NCBI RefSeq assembly: GCF_001039355.2
Contig: NW_019775533.1
Location: 274,615-334,808, forward strand
From: Lingula anatina
Taxonomy: Eukaryota > Brachiopoda > Lingulata > Lingulida > Lingulidae
Length of the DNA: 60,194 bases
Direction of reading: 5' to 3'
The notes under the pieces were generated by a model. That model made no database searches. It saw nothing but the letters and a program-made list of their open reading frames with translations, and was not told the DNA's origin. The position numbers and the translations under genes are program-made. This document shows, piece by piece, positions 47,092-60,194 of this stretch (the stretch's first letter is position 1; each line of letters starts with the position of its first letter).

Positions 47092-50000
47092 TTAGAAATG
47101 TGTTGTGGGAACTTTTTTATTCTCACTTTTCTTGTCACCCTTGGGGGAGTTTGATGGCGACTTCTCTTCAGGAAGACCCTCTAGTTGAGGTTTTCCATCA
47201 TAGTAATATGTCTGCTTGCCAATGTTGCCACAATCTTCATTTTCACTTTCCTCGGAACTCCCCCAGGAGAAGTTGGCCTTCTTGATGGACCCAAGTCTCT
47301 TGTTCGTAAAGGGACTCCTCTGTTCACTAGGTGTATCGGGACGTCTTTTTTCAAAACCTGGAAGGGTTCTGGGTTCCAGGAGAATTTCTGAATTATTATT
47401 TACCACAACTTGCTCTGTGGTGGTCTCAGACTGGATTGGGTCCAATACTACTTCAATGTCATCTCCTTTCATTCTGTCAAACGAATTGTTCAGGTAGCCA
47501 TTAGGTCCGTTCGTAGTACAACCTGGCTCACTGACGACCGTCTGCTGATCAAAGGACTCCCCAATTCCCTCATCTTGAAGACTGTCCTGTGGCACCATTT
47601 TGGTACGCACATTTTTCGGTGGCCCTCGATTGTTTTTCAGACTCCAGTGTTTTGAGCGTTCAAATCGTTCTTCCTGCACAGTCTCCAAATCTGGCCGTTT
47701 CTTCAAGCCATTACTGTGGGCCATGCGTAATGAACTTGATTGGTTCCCTTGCCGATAGAGATCTGGAGAGCTGGATGTAATCCTTTGACGCACCCGGTCA
47801 AGATCCTGCAAAGAGAATCTTGTTTTGCTCCTCTTTTGTTCCAGTCTTCTCATCCCTGCAAAAACAATTTAATCATATAACAATGATTACAGGAAACACA
47901 CCATTTAAATAGAAGGATAGGAATTCAATGATAGGGAAGTACGAATCCCCTCTTGCTTGAACCTCAATTGTGTGTGCATATTTTTGATACCATCCCTGCC
48001 TCAATGAATCCCAGAGGTTTTCTCAAAAGCTTTCAGACTCCCAGAGGTTTTCTCAAAAGCTTTCAGACGTTGACTGCTCTGACTTGTACCTTGAAATTGA
48101 GCATATCATATGAGACTGCCTTGAAGTCCACACAAATAAATTACAGCTTAGAAAAAAATGCATTTGATATATCTGGCTGAAAAACACTAAGAGCTAATAG
48201 GTTGTTTCAAAATCAGGGCAACATTAAGAATTTTTTTGGAAGTCTTGGGAATAAGGTTATCGAAAAGAAGGTGATAAACCAAGACACAACTGTGACTGTA
48301 AACCCTGGCTTTCGAGGACGTTTTCATGCTAGGATAGTAATTTTGATTCATAACACATAGGATTACACTTCACATGGATAAAAAGTTACAGTTGTAGCTG
48401 ATCATTGTTTACTTACTAAGAACAAACTGAAGTGTACAGAGTGATCCTTTGAGTTAAATTTGGAAAAGTCATTCAGCCATGTTACTTTAACATTTTTATT
48501 TACAATTTAGTACATTGTATCTGGACCCATACAGCTGTTGATCTGTATGGTCGTCTAAGCCTGCCTTGTGAGGCAAGTGGCATCGCATGCAAAAGGTCTT
48601 TAGCTAAAATCACTTATGTAAATTAGAAAAGACGGTGTACAGGCTTACAAAATATGGTGTAGTTTTCCAAAAGAAAAACCAAGAAATCAATGTAAACACA
48701 ACTTTAGTTGCTGGCATGCAACATACAATTGAATGGTGAAAACGTCCCCATCACGATACAAGTGGCCTAAACCGAAAAGCGAGCCAAAAGTTATTAAAAC
48801 TACTTCAGACTTGAAAATTAATCTAACTAAATATTAAGGAAAAATTAAGTTGGGCAATGAATAACAGAGTTTAAAAATCACACAAATATGATGTAAGTGA
48901 CATAGCAATTAACTTTAAGGGTCTATTGTTCATATACTAAAAGTATAAATTTTGAATCATCTACTTCATTCATTGTTATAACCATTAATGGTGATATTTT
49001 TTCTGTTGGAAATACATGAACAATCAAATCACAGTGAGGAATGAGCCCAGCTGTATCACTTACATAAGTTGAGGATGATGGGAGGGGACCATGCAGCATT
49101 CATTGCCCATTGCATGCCAATTCTATGTCACATGTGCCTATAAGGGGCCACAGGGGATTGGAAGAGAGAGAGAGAGAGAGAGAGAGAATGAGAGAGAGAG
49201 AGCAATGTCAGGTCAAGTTATTACAACAGTGGTCACTTGGTACGCCCCCCGTGGCCCTCAAAAGAAACCTTTCTTTCCAGCACATGTGCCAAAGGCAACT
49301 CAAATCTAAAAACTACACCACCAGCATTGTCCAAAATAACTTATACAAACTTGTAAGAATTTTATGGCTCCGTACTGCGGATTGCGATGGGACGCTTTCA
49401 CCTGGTTCGATATCGTTTTTTACGTTGTTTTTTCTTACTCGAACTCGGTTTGTTCTGTGTGTATTCTGGGATCTTCATGCCATTGTTCCGTAGAATTTCA
49501 AGTAATTCATAACGAAATGATGATACATCTGTCTTTATCTCATTGATGTCGTCTTCTGTGACCCCTTCGTCTTCCTTGAACCTCTGCTTGGACATGATGT
49601 AGCGTTTGATAAGGTCTCGAACTACCGCCTGTATGAATTTTAACAAAATAGCATGGTCATAATAGCCCAAAACAAAAAAAGGGACTAATTTAATACTTAG
49701 AGTGCAATATTTTTGGCAAACAAATGGAAAAAATTAAACAATGCATAAATATTGGATTACAAGGAGAAAACCTTCCCCCGTCCAAATCCAAATGCCCCAA
49801 ATAAATAAAAAAAAAATCTACCAGTGATAAAAATAAAAGAATCTTAAATATAACAACTGGCGGTTTTGATCAGAGTAGTGTTCACTGTTGGATTACCACG
49901 AAGCTGATAGTACTATTATTCTGCTTACTTACCTGGTACTTCTGTTCCCTGTCATGGATTTTCTTAACAAGTTTCTGAAAATATCACAACACTGACATTT

Positions 50001-53000
50001 AGTTATCATAAAAAAGGCTGTTGAAAATAACTTCAAGATTGTGATGCTCATTGCTGATGGCAAGAACAATGAAGCATAATTATCTAAATTTCTGATGACC
50101 TTTCCCCCCCCCCCCCCACACATACAACTTTGATGTGGTCATGATACACATGGCCATCTTATACATGCCCATGTCCTTCACTCCATATCTTGTTCATACG
50201 CCATCACACAATCACGAACTTGAAATCACTTGAATGAAGAGGATTCCTGACTCAAGTACACAAGTTAACACTAATGGAAAGGAAGCATTCAAGGGTACGC
50301 AGCTTATGCTCTACTTGCAATTGATAATAGACCTATGGAATCACATGTGAGTGACATAAATGAGAAAGCTTTGCTAAACATATTCTGTATTTTTTTTTTC
50401 TATTTGATGACTGACTCTATTCTATCTACTTTACAGTTTTTTTCCAAACTTTTCTTTGAATGCTGTATAATATTGGATAAGCATATGATACCTGTGAAAA
50501 GTAAAAGTTTAACCTTAAACTGTGTTCAGCAAATTTACTTTAATACAGAAAAAAATAATAGCAAATGGGTGAAATTTCCCATCCCCAATATATCATACTG
50601 AGCTACACTATATAGCTACTTTGTAAATTTAAATGTAACACTTTGTTAATGAGAAGACGTGCTTTACCCTAATACTCTGCCACCTATTTCTCTTCTGTCT
50701 CTTAGAGCACCTGCAAAAAACATTCTTCAGCCAGACCAGAATATTCCAGACTGTCTTGGGAGTGGGTATGATATTGAAAGGGGCAGGGAGGGTGCCCCCT
50801 TCCTCAAAATAACTCATCCACATTTTTGAGCGGGCAAATTTCCACTCCGTGTCTTGCATGCTCTGGAAAAGCAATTAATCATACTTGTTAATTAGAAAAA
50901 AATGAAGATAAAGTAATTTCTAATTATTTTATTATCTTTAGTCTTGCATCCAAACACTCTTCCTTTCTCTCATAAATTACAATTATGAGTTGACATATAA
51001 GAATCTTATCAAAGCATTGATATTTATTTTTGTCATATTTACTTACATGCACATCTAGTACATAGAAAACATAATACCAGTACCTCAACAATGCACTGGG
51101 AGCACAACTTACTGAAATAATCTGGAAAGAGTTGCTCATCATGGCAATGAGCATGTTGAGTAGCACCACAATAGCAATCCAAGAATAGGTTCCAAACATC
51201 AGCTTCAACAAGAGCTGTGTGATGGTGTGGTCTTCCTTCAGAGTGAAGTGTTCCAAATCTATTAGGCCAAAGTTGCCCCAGTAAAGGGTTTGCATAATCT
51301 CAAACAAACTGAAAAGAGAGAGATAAAGTTAACAATTTAGTTATATATAATTTTATCTTGATTTGGTAATTTCTTTTCATCAAATTATGCCAAGCCGGTT
51401 TTGTTAGAGACAGGATTGATATAAAAATACAGCAAAAAAAGATTTTTTTCAAGAAATCAATTCTTACTGATGAACAAATAAATCACTTTTCAAATATTCT
51501 CTGTAAAAATAACTCTTTGACAATGGCAGATATTTAGCTTGCAAGTCCTTTTTTTTTGTTCCATAACAAGATTCTAAGCAGTAATATAAATACCAGAAAA
51601 CGAATTCACAAACTACAACAACTGCTGAAACCATATGCCTGTACTCTTGGGAATGATCAATTCACCATTTAACTATTGATTTCCAAGGCTGAATGTTTTG
51701 AAAAGACTTGTCATTTGACATGACATTTATGTCATACATGTATATGCTATCACCATTAATAAATCAAACAATTTATTCAAATTATACTGAATGTTGCATT
51801 TTTCACCATCATCTGTCTTCTTTACGTAAATAATGTTCATCCAAGACCATCAATTTAAATATCTGTAAAATCTATACCAAAGCCGTAACATAGGAAAAAA
51901 ACAATGTCGTAAGTTATAATAATATTCTGATCCCATTTAACAGATTCACTTAATGCACTCACAGTCAATCATTTCCAAGCATTATCATCAATATAAAGCA
52001 ACCGAATAACAGCCAAGTTGAAACAATTAATGGAAATATATCTGTAGAATGCAATTACTGCAAATCAATTCAATTAGATACTTATATACATAAAACCAAA
52101 TCACCATTCTGTCAGTAATAGAAGCATGATTTGTTAAGACAACAAATTAATGTGTTCCTGACTTGCAGAGGCAATGTATCTGTGCTTCTCAATGTGCAAT
52201 CATCTTTATGAATAGTGTTTAAAAGCCATGTTTAACAGCTCAGAGCTAGGAAAAGACGTTAGTGTATTTCTTCTGCTGTGTATTATCTCTCATGCGCATG
52301 GATTATGACTAGACAGACACTCGGAGATAAATAAACAAGAGGTGCTACTGTGATTCTCTTCCTTCTAAGGCTTCAAAGCAGTATGGAAATTAATTTTCAA
52401 TTTCATGGTGAAAAAGAAACGCAATTGCATTACTTGTAGGCGGTGCATTAAAGGCCTCTTTACACAGAGTATTCCATCTTTCAAATTAGGTTTTGAGAGT
52501 TCCTTCCACCTGATTTAGCTACAAGAGAATTTTCCTCACTTTCACAAGTTTGTTTTAAACTGTTTAGGCAGAAGTTCTGCAAGGGGCACGTACTCTTTAA
52601 AACACCAGAACATTGGTGTACTGTCAGCAAGTGAAGCATCAGTGAGTTGAAACTACATTAATCACTCTAGCTTTTTAATGGAGAAAAATCATCAATTTTT
52701 CAGAAATATCATTTTAAAATCATAAAAAATATATTTCTATATAGCATGTGATGATTTTACTGTATTAGATGGAACCAAAAGGTGGCCCGCTTTTTAATTT
52801 TGTTGCCACCAATAATATAAAGAATTTATGGCTTCAGGAAATTCAATATCTGTAAAATTTAAAGTTTTCCCATTAAAAAGATTGAGTCATTACAGGTACC
52901 ATTGCTATTGTTAATTAACTGAATGTGTCAAGGACAGCAAATCTTTTACATCATAACAACCTTGTTAACAGAACATAGGAGAAGAGAACACTAAACACAG

Positions 53001-56000
53001 AAAACCAACATGGAATACTTGACGTGAAAATACTGTTACAGTAACAATGTGAATTAATATGGTCACAGCCTTACACGTAATTCCTAATCATCAGCATATT
53101 AAAAAAAAAGATTTATGTAACACCAACCACAGTATGAAGTTGCACAACTTTTTTTTTTTTTTGTTTTTTTTTTAGTTTCTCAGTCGGATTGGATCAGGTG
53201 TTTTGGGAAAACACAATATCAAATCAATATGAAATCTCTCCAATCCAGACAGCCCTCAAAACACATATGTCATCTGCTGATGTGAATAAAAATACATTAT
53301 TCCAGGTCTACACAAATGCCAACTGGATCAGTCTAGTTGCATATACTAGGTTTGCTCAAAATAAGATACAATTACATAAAGAGAATTGGCTTTATTAACN
53401 TGAGTCATTACAGGTACCATTGCTATTGTTAATTAACTGAATGTGTCAAGGACAGCAAATCTTTTACATCATAACAACCTTGTTAACAGAACATAGGAGA
53501 AGATAACACTAAACACAGAAAACCAACATGGAATACTTGACGTGAAAATACTGTTACAGTAACAATGTGGATTAAAATGGTCACAGCCTTTCACGTAATT
53601 CCTAATCATCAGCATATTAAAAAAAAAGATTTATGTAACACCAACCACAGTATGAAGTTGCACAATTTTTTTTTTTTTTTTTTTTTTTTTAAGTTTCTCA
53701 GTCGGATTGGATCAGGTGTTTTGGGAAAACACAATATCAAATCAATATGAAATCTCTCCAATCCAGACAGCCCTCAAAACACATATGTCATCTGCTGATG
53801 TGAATAAAAATACATTATTCCAGGTCTACACAAATGCCAACTGGATCAGTCTAGTTGCATATACTAGGTTTGCTCAAAATAAGATACAATTACATAAAGA
53901 GAATTGGCTTTATTAACCCACCCACATATGCTAAAAAACAAAAAAAAAATACTTTGATATTAAAAATATATTTTAAAAATGATACGAACCAGTCGGACAC
54001 GATATTGAGGTGTTTATTGTCTGCAAGAACAGTCTTTTTTGCATGGGTGGAAACATGCCCCAAAGCACGTCTGGATTGAGATTATAAAAATCAATGCTAA
54101 AAATTGAGAGATTCCAGTAATTATTCTAAGAAAGCATCAATTTCATGTCACGACAGACATGACAAACAAAGTGCTCTCATCAGCAAAACAATCTGTCCAA
54201 ATTTTATAACAGCTGGTCCTACCCATCTGCGTGTTCCAGATTCTTTTCACAAAGCTTTTGTAGGCATAATTTACTAATTTGCTTCTTAACTAAGTTTTGA
54301 TTCCATTTTAATGGCTTGCACGCTGGATTTAATGTCCACTGTTGTCTGCAGGATGTTCCAGACAAGATGTCACTACCAGATGTATTTTTTTCTAAAACAA
54401 AGTTTCATCAGTTCTGAATGCCTGGTGATTGTATCAAAGACCTAAATCTATTTAATTGTGTCTGCAGCAGGTGATATTTCAACCTTCCTATCAAAACATG
54501 TTCTTCAATCTCTGTAAATAAGCCTTCCAATCAAATATGGTTGCCAAAAGGTTCCTGCAGAAAAAATCATTTTCAAGCATGCAGCATTCATATTTCTAAA
54601 TTAAATGGTTAGAAAATGAACAACCAAAATATAATCACTCTCTCTAGCTGTCATGCACATGCATATCTGTTCACCCATTTAATCTTCTCCAGTACTGTGG
54701 ATGGGTACCCTGATAGACGGCAGATCTGGAACAACTGAAAGCAAAAAAAAAGCAAACAACACTGTGGGGGGGAAAGCAACCCAGATAGCAAGAAACCTGC
54801 AGGCTGCACCTTATATATAGCTACAAAAAGACTGCAAACTGTTGATGGCAAGCCAGTTTAGACTGGGTCCCCATACCTAGATCGATCTAACAGGATCTGT
54901 CCATCTCCAAGGGGTTTCTTGCTGAATTGCTTTCAGCTTAAGTGGCTTAGATGTCTGGCACACCTACTAAAGCTGCTAAATGATAATTAATTACCCCCTA
55001 GCTGCTTCAGTAGGCGTGACAGATATCTAAGCTGCTTTAATTGATTGCAATTTAGCAAGAATCCCTTTGGAGATCAATCTACAGTTAGTACGATAGGCTC
55101 TGGGAATTGTTTCTTAGGGTCAATTTTGATGAGTGTTCCAGTTGACAACATTTCCAGTATGAAATTATTGCAATGCATCACTTGGAAGCCAAGGCTAGGC
55201 CATCTCAACAAGTGGTTGGTCTAACAGCACATTTTGGCTTCACTGTTCAAAGTTACTGCAACACTGCAAATGAGCCAATGCTGGGCCAATTTCAACAATT
55301 AGTTAGCCCATGACACATTTTTGAAGTTACTGTGATGTTTGGCTGGCAAGCCAACATCTAATTAATCTCAGCTCTGGCTTTGTTTTGCTGCTAATGTCAT
55401 CATGGGGTCACTGTCTGTTCAATAGTAAAAGGACTACTATAATTATAGCTATTGGGTAAAGACCAGTTACTCTGCCATAGGCAGTCCAACATTAGCCACT
55501 AGTAATATGCTATCTGGGAAAGGAAAGGTTCTGGGAAAGAAAGGGACTACGTAACAAGAAGATCCAACAACAATGACTACCATATATACATGTATGTACA
55601 AACTTGCTTTGAAAATTCATGTTATTCAAAACTTACTTAGATAATGCCTCATGATTTTTCTTGCACTCATTCTCGCTGACTTGACACTCTTGTCTTCTGG
55701 CAGCTGCATAGTACCAATATAACTGGTTGATGCCACAGGCAAATGAAAACAATGCCAGAAAATAAACAAACATGAACTTCATGATATCCATCACCATGCG
55801 CCCCAGGGAAATCTGCAAGGGCCCTAAATGTGGATTCACAGTGAAAATGTAGATGAGTTTTAGAGTGCTGAAGATATTGGCAGCTGCAAAGGTACCCTCG
55901 GCGATGAGGTTGGGATCGAAGGCGTTCCAGTCTTTTCTGGGGACATATCTGGTGGGTACACCTCCCGAGACGTCTCGCTCAACCTGAAATAGACAACATC

Positions 56001-58432
56001 CACATGTTCACTTCCATAATACACTATCTGACATGTGTATCTACAACTATAGGGCCTTGACATTAAAGGTGGCCCACTGGCCCAGGGCCACGGGAAACTG
56101 ATCTCGGGCCAGTGATTTGATTGATTCACAGGGGGTTACTGGCCCAAAAAGGCAAGTAAAATTTAATGCGCAAAGTAGCCCTTGTTATATTTATCGATAT
56201 AAGTTGTTATTAGTCGTGATTTCTGATGTCATGTCAGGCAAGTAGAAGGCTGATTCGGGTCAGTGAGTTTTGAACCTCTCTGGTCCAATGGGTCTGTGGA
56301 GAAAAGGTTAGTGTCAAACCCTGAATTATATGTATATATGTTGAGAGGGAGATGCCCAGTTACATTTCTGGAATATCTATCAGAGATACAATGGGAACAT
56401 TTTCAGAATACAGTTGACAACATGATTCTAGGCAGCATTAGAAAAAAGTAGAAAGAAACAGTTTGGGGCTTGGTACCCTTACAACTAATTAAGGGTCTGA
56501 CAGCTGGTTAGGGCAGAAAATTGCCAGAATAAATGGATTTCTGATTTAAATTGAAAAAAATATATATATCCATAGGAAAATTAGCTTACATTCATGTAGG
56601 CCACAATCCTGAGTGTAATAGTAGCAATATACAATGTGTTTGTGGCAAAGTCCAGAATGTTCCACATGTCCTGTATATATTCCTGCGCACCCTCGTCCCA
56701 AAGCTGCTTTATCTCTGCCCATATTAGACCTGAGAGACGAATTTAAAATGAATAAAAAATAAGTAAACAAAAGTAAAACATGTAATTTGTCTAAAATTTT
56801 ATCTAAATCATGCTACATAAGAATTTATAAATGAGTATAATTTTTTTGTCAAATGCACATTAAAAAAAGAGAGAAGCTCAGAAGGTAGGTGGGGCAAGAG
56901 CCCACGTAACAGACCCCCTCCCACCAGGCAAAATAAACTCCAGTTATTTTCTATCCAAATTGTTCTGTACCAATGCCTCATATCAAAGACCCTACCTATC
57001 ACCCACAGAAGGATCATCCATTCTATAATGGTAGGGGGAGCACCGCGGATCTCCCCAAGCTGTAGGCTACTGCTTGCCTTGCTTTCCCCCCATAATGTAA
57101 TGCTGTCTATGGATTCTATGTGCTGAGAGGCGAGGATTAACAAAACTGAAAAAGAAAACTCTATAAAGTTATCGTTAAAACCTGGAAGAGACATCCAAAT
57201 CTTAAACATGCTTACTCTCTTGTTTTTAACAGCCTCAAGGCAAGCACAATAGCTTTATAAATGGTTCTTTTCAAGAAGGAAAACACTGCTCTGAAACACA
57301 GAGAACCTTCTTAATTCACTTTAACCTACGTTTTATACAGAATCCAATTGAGGATTTTTGAAAAACCTATTACATCTTTTCACATGTTGTAGGATGAAAA
57401 GCATTATTTTTAAGCAGATACTAAACCTTTTCAATGTCAAGACACTTTGCAATATCTTCTCATCAAAAACCTTTTTGAGAGATATACATAAACAAGGGTA
57501 AATACATCAAAACATTTTCATGCTACACACTCGATCAGAATGATAAATGTTAATATTTCACGTTTATGAAACGGAATATAAATTTCGAGACCATTGGCTC
57601 ATAACCACAAACTGCTTCAATTAAATTCCTGTTTTGAGGAAGATAAATATTGTCTTCTACTAGATAACTTAAGGATCTTAAGGATCTTTGGCCACATTCA
57701 CAACCAAGGTTGATCCATGGACTAACAGATCTGCAGATCAATATGGCTGACCCACCTTAAAGCTTACTGGGTAATCCCTGCGGGGGAATTGATTCAGTGT
57801 CTATTATAGGATTTTTGCAGCATGCTTTCAAGTTGGTTAGCTGTATTTGATTTGATCTGAATGCGCCTTTGACAAGCATAATCATGCCATTCAAGATGGC
57901 ATTTGATAATTAAACACCAAATATTTATATTAACAATAATGATACCATTTTTCCCAATTTGCCAAATGCCAGCTACATAAATCTTTCCTTTAAAAACCTA
58001 CTACAGGTTTATCAAGAAATGAGAACCAAGATCAATACAATACACGTCTTTATTTCCAACTGATGACGGCAATAACCTTCCATATTATGTAATTACAAAA
58101 ACATTCAATATCTATTTCCTTTATTATGGACAAACTCATCAATCAACAGTCACACCAAATTAATCATGATGAAACGACTTTTCTGCTGAATACTTACACA
58201 AAAATGTGAAATAGGAGGAGCTATGACATATAAACTTGACAAATGGCTTCCGAAGAAGTTTTCCCAAAGAACTTTTCGGCACCATGATGTAGATTAATGA
58301 CCACAATGGAAACAGCATGCCGATGACCGAGGTCATGATAACCTTGAAGGCAATATGGCGCCTGCGGAAACCAGGTAAACCTTCATACCACAGCGACGCT
58401 AAGAGTTGCTGGCAATTTGAATGTGCTACAAA
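47092..58432 (-). CDS. TRPC-class cation channel, C-terminal 784 residues in ten exons, N terminus outside window
   Basis: Exons in transcript order: 58432-58198, 57145-56996, 56729-56590, 55983-55637, 51308-51113, 50862-50668, 49974-49933, 49628-49402, 49122-49064 (tentative), 47855-47092. Phases all join. Product: a plasma-membrane, Ca2+-permeable channel. Seen: pre-S1 [19 protein letters not shown] and [15 protein letters not shown]2-S3 with [10 protein letters not shown]4-S5 with [12 protein letters not shown]; pore helix [12 protein letters not shown]6 with [19 protein letters not shown]-box region [17 protein letters not shown]; coiled-coil segment [24 protein letters not shown]; then a long polar tail of about 250 residues ending TTHF, a possible class I PDZ ligand. 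It resembles insect TRP/TRPL/TRP-gamma and vertebrate TRPC4/5. Exon 49122-49064 is inferred from phase and splice sites only. The ankyrin and N-terminal exons must lie beyond 60194. Confidence 0.9.
49159..49202. repeat. (GA)n microsatellite
   Basis: GAGAGA tract interrupted by AATG, in a TRPC intron close to the tentative exon. Confidence 0.95.
52883..53917. repeat. near-identical tandem pair 52883-53399 / 53401-53917, joined by one N (TRPC intron)
   Basis: Copy 1 ends ...GGCTTTATTAAC at 53399 (equals 53917); copy 2 starts after the N at 53400 with TGAGTCATTACAGG (equals 52883). Differences are a few SNPs and the poly-T length. Same signature as the other three pairs. Confidence 0.88.
54780..55518. 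mobile_element. non-autonomous DNA element with CCCAGATAGCA inverted termini, TRPC intron
   Basis: Left terminus CCCAGATAGCA at 54780-54790 and right terminus TGCTATCTGGG at 55508-55518 are perfect inverses. Flanks AAAGCAA (54773-54779) and AAAGGAA (55519-55525) form a possible 7-bp target duplication with one mismatch. Inside lies a long imperfect foldback (54898-55078) and roughly 75-bp direct repeats around 55185-55345 (AGCCAAGGCTAGGCCATCT... / AGCCAATGCTGGGCCAATT...). No transposase. The terminus is the same as that of the element starting at 18789. Confidence 0.75.
57690..57867. mobile_element. degenerate copy of the GGACTAACTAGTCC inverted-repeat family, TRPC intron
   Basis: Begins GGCCACATTCACAACC, includes GATCCATGGACTAACAG and ends GATCTGAATGCGCC, that is the CATTC..GAATG ends seen in the other copies. 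Its arms are more diverged than at 28252. Confidence 0.55.
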
Positions 58433-60194
58433 CTGAAATTAAAAAAATAAAAATGTGAAAAATCAAAAAGTGATCAAACAATAAAATGTGCATTTCTAAA
58501 AGTCATTTTATATATTATGTGCTGTGAGCTCATGTTCTCTGGGCAATTGACTGAATTAACAAAGTTATTGCCTATTCACATGCAGCTAAAAGGAGAAATA
58601 AATTTAACAAGTGCAAGTGAGGTGCCTGTGAATATATTTATCTTGTTTCACTGATGCACCCCTGAAAGTAACCATATATCTCCAATCAAAGTCATAAACA
58701 GAGATTCTGACAAGATCAAGAGTCAATTGATACTCAATTTGAAAAGGGTAACAAATTCAGTATAAACACGTCTGTGAGGCGACAACAACCATTTATCTTG
58801 ATTTAAAGGGTTTAAAGGGGACCCAAGGGATGCATAAATCCACCTTAACAAGCATCCAATGTCTGTGAAATGGTAAAATAACACTATCAGCAACAACCAA
58901 AACCACAATATCGGGTATTAAAACAGTGCACGTGACAAACAGACTTCATTTACTCTGATAAATGGCAAGAAAAAAGATAAATCAGGGGCTATACAGAAAA
59001 ACCTAACCTTAAAAGATGTTTTGATGATCATGAAATGTATTTGGGATAGCAGAGACAGCCCATTAGCTCAGTATAAGACATAAAATTGAGCAGTAACTAA
59101 ACTGTGATATTCCCAATAGGACAATTACCTTGCCTTCGTTTTTTTTCCACTTTTTTAAAGCAAGTGAATACACTGTAATGTGATGTGGAAAAAAATTCAA
59201 ATGAATTTGTATCAAAGTGCATTGCAGGCCCATAGCCAAGGCAGAAAAGAGATAAGGCAAATCATCATTGTGTTATCACATTGAATTCACAATATCGTTA
59301 ATGTAAGCTACAACTTGATTTTCAGCGTATTATTAATCAATGTTTAACTATTTATCATAAATCAGACAACCTTTGTGATGTTTTCAAGGCTTTGCAGTGT
59401 TGGTGAAATACATGTCACAAATGAAGAAAATATTAATCGTCATCTTGCTGACTCTCACTAGCAAAGAACTTTTTGCAAATGGAGAATAACAATTAAAGGT
59501 TAATAATATGTACTATATGTTTTTTGAAAGTGTCCAGATGTCATACTCATATTTTAATGTATCAATATCTCACCCTAAAATATGAGAACAAACTAACATA
59601 AAACGATAGGAAGACATGGCTATCTAAATATCTGGCCAGTCATTTAGAAGTAAATTTAATTAGAAATGGAACAAAACATCAAATCCAATATGCAGAAATA
59701 TGTCAAACAATTGAAAATAAATGTTTTTGGGATAAAATCCTACATACTATTAGTATACTTTTGATTAGCTGAAGAAACAAAAATATTTCATTGTTCTTTC
59801 ATTATTTAGTAACACTCATATCGCTAAAAGTATTTGGCTATTACAAATTTTAGCTATATTTAGCATAATAGTAAATTGACACATCGGAACAATTATAACA
59901 CCTTCAGTGTGATCATCTAACCCAAGTTAATGGATACTGGTGGTACATTTCAATTAAGCATTGGGTTTATCTCATGCCTCGAGCTCCCACAGGGCAATTC
60001 AATCATACTCGGATCCATCAAACCCTTAGTTTTCATCTATATTTCGTATATTATCTCCTGGTTTCTAATACTAGTATGACACTTCAAGTTGCATCAGCAT
60101 TAAATAGGAAAGAATTGTAATACATTCAGATCAACTCAGAGTGGAAATTCCATGCTGCCCAAGGGAGTAATGACCTTGAAACATATACCAAACT
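58433..60194. other. intron of the TRPC gene (upstream part), no exon seen
   Basis: AT-rich sequence without a convincing exon on either strand; the upstream TRPC exons are expected further right. Confidence 0.5.

Noticed and set aside
47100-47780. Plus-strand frames opposite the last TRPC exon
   Set aside because: Antisense shadows of the 254-codon tail exon, which is in phase with the channel.
47985-48070. Direct repeat of about 30 bp (CCCAGAGGTTTTCTCAAAAG)
   Set aside because: A simple two-copy tandem duplication in an intron; no further significance seen.
53189-53916. Duplicated 69-codon frame
   Set aside because: Intronic sequence repeated by the contig overlap; no domain and no splice context on the plus strand.

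Overview
The window is animal nuclear DNA: AT-rich, with long spliceosomal introns (GT..AG), many microsatellites and several small transposon families. Five conserved genes can be rebuilt exon by exon (ANAPC10, AASDH, a small HEAT-repeat gene, RANGAP1, a TRPC-class channel), plus three intronless receptor-type genes (one leucine-rich-repeat membrane protein and two paralogous rhodopsin-like GPCRs). RANGAP1 has the SUMO-acceptor C-terminal domain typical of animals, and the TRPC channel resembles the invertebrate TRP/TRPL/TRP-gamma and TRPC4/5 types. I infer a highly heterozygous, probably marine, invertebrate bilaterian. Mollusc- or brachiopod-like or lancelet are all possible; the sequence alone does not settle the phylum.

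Layout. 86-705 (-): first two coding exons of ANAPC10, running off the left edge. 1419-10354 (+): complete 16-exon AASDH, 1,099 codons, head-to-head with ANAPC10. 10548-15366: a second, about 97 % identical copy of AASDH exons 10-16. 16408-17850 (-): LRR transmembrane receptor with a tyrosine-rich tail. 18.4-20.4 kb: repeats, the left end of a DNA transposon and a sequencing gap. 23180-24088 and 25798-26718 (-): two GPCR paralogs. 28-30.6 kb: inverted-repeat elements. 30970-31815 (-): HEAT-repeat gene, head-to-head with RANGAP1 (+, 35648-44285, 15 exons, 574 aa). The first three RANGAP1 exons and the start of the fourth also appear at 32458-34653. 47092-58432 (-): ten exons of a TRPC channel covering S1 to the C terminus; its ankyrin N terminus lies beyond the right edge.

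The most important structural point is that four near-identical tandem duplications each have one lone N at the joint, and each behaves exactly like two overlapping allelic contigs laid end to end. They are almost certainly assembly artefacts, so the 'second' AASDH and RANGAP1 fragments should not be counted as paralogs. Their differences are still useful, because they reveal allelic insertions and amino-acid polymorphism.

Biologically the best leads are: (1) two alternative terminal exons inside RANGAP1 that would make short RanGAP forms without the SUMO/Ubc9-binding domain; (2) a GPCR pair that lacks both cysteines of the conserved extracellular disulfide and has DK in place of DR in the DRY motif; (3) an LRR receptor whose tail carries several tyrosine motifs including YVN; (4) several apparently undescribed foldback/MITE families, one with CCCAGATAGCA termini that is probably polymorphic for insertion. 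I see no single unprecedented multi-gene system.
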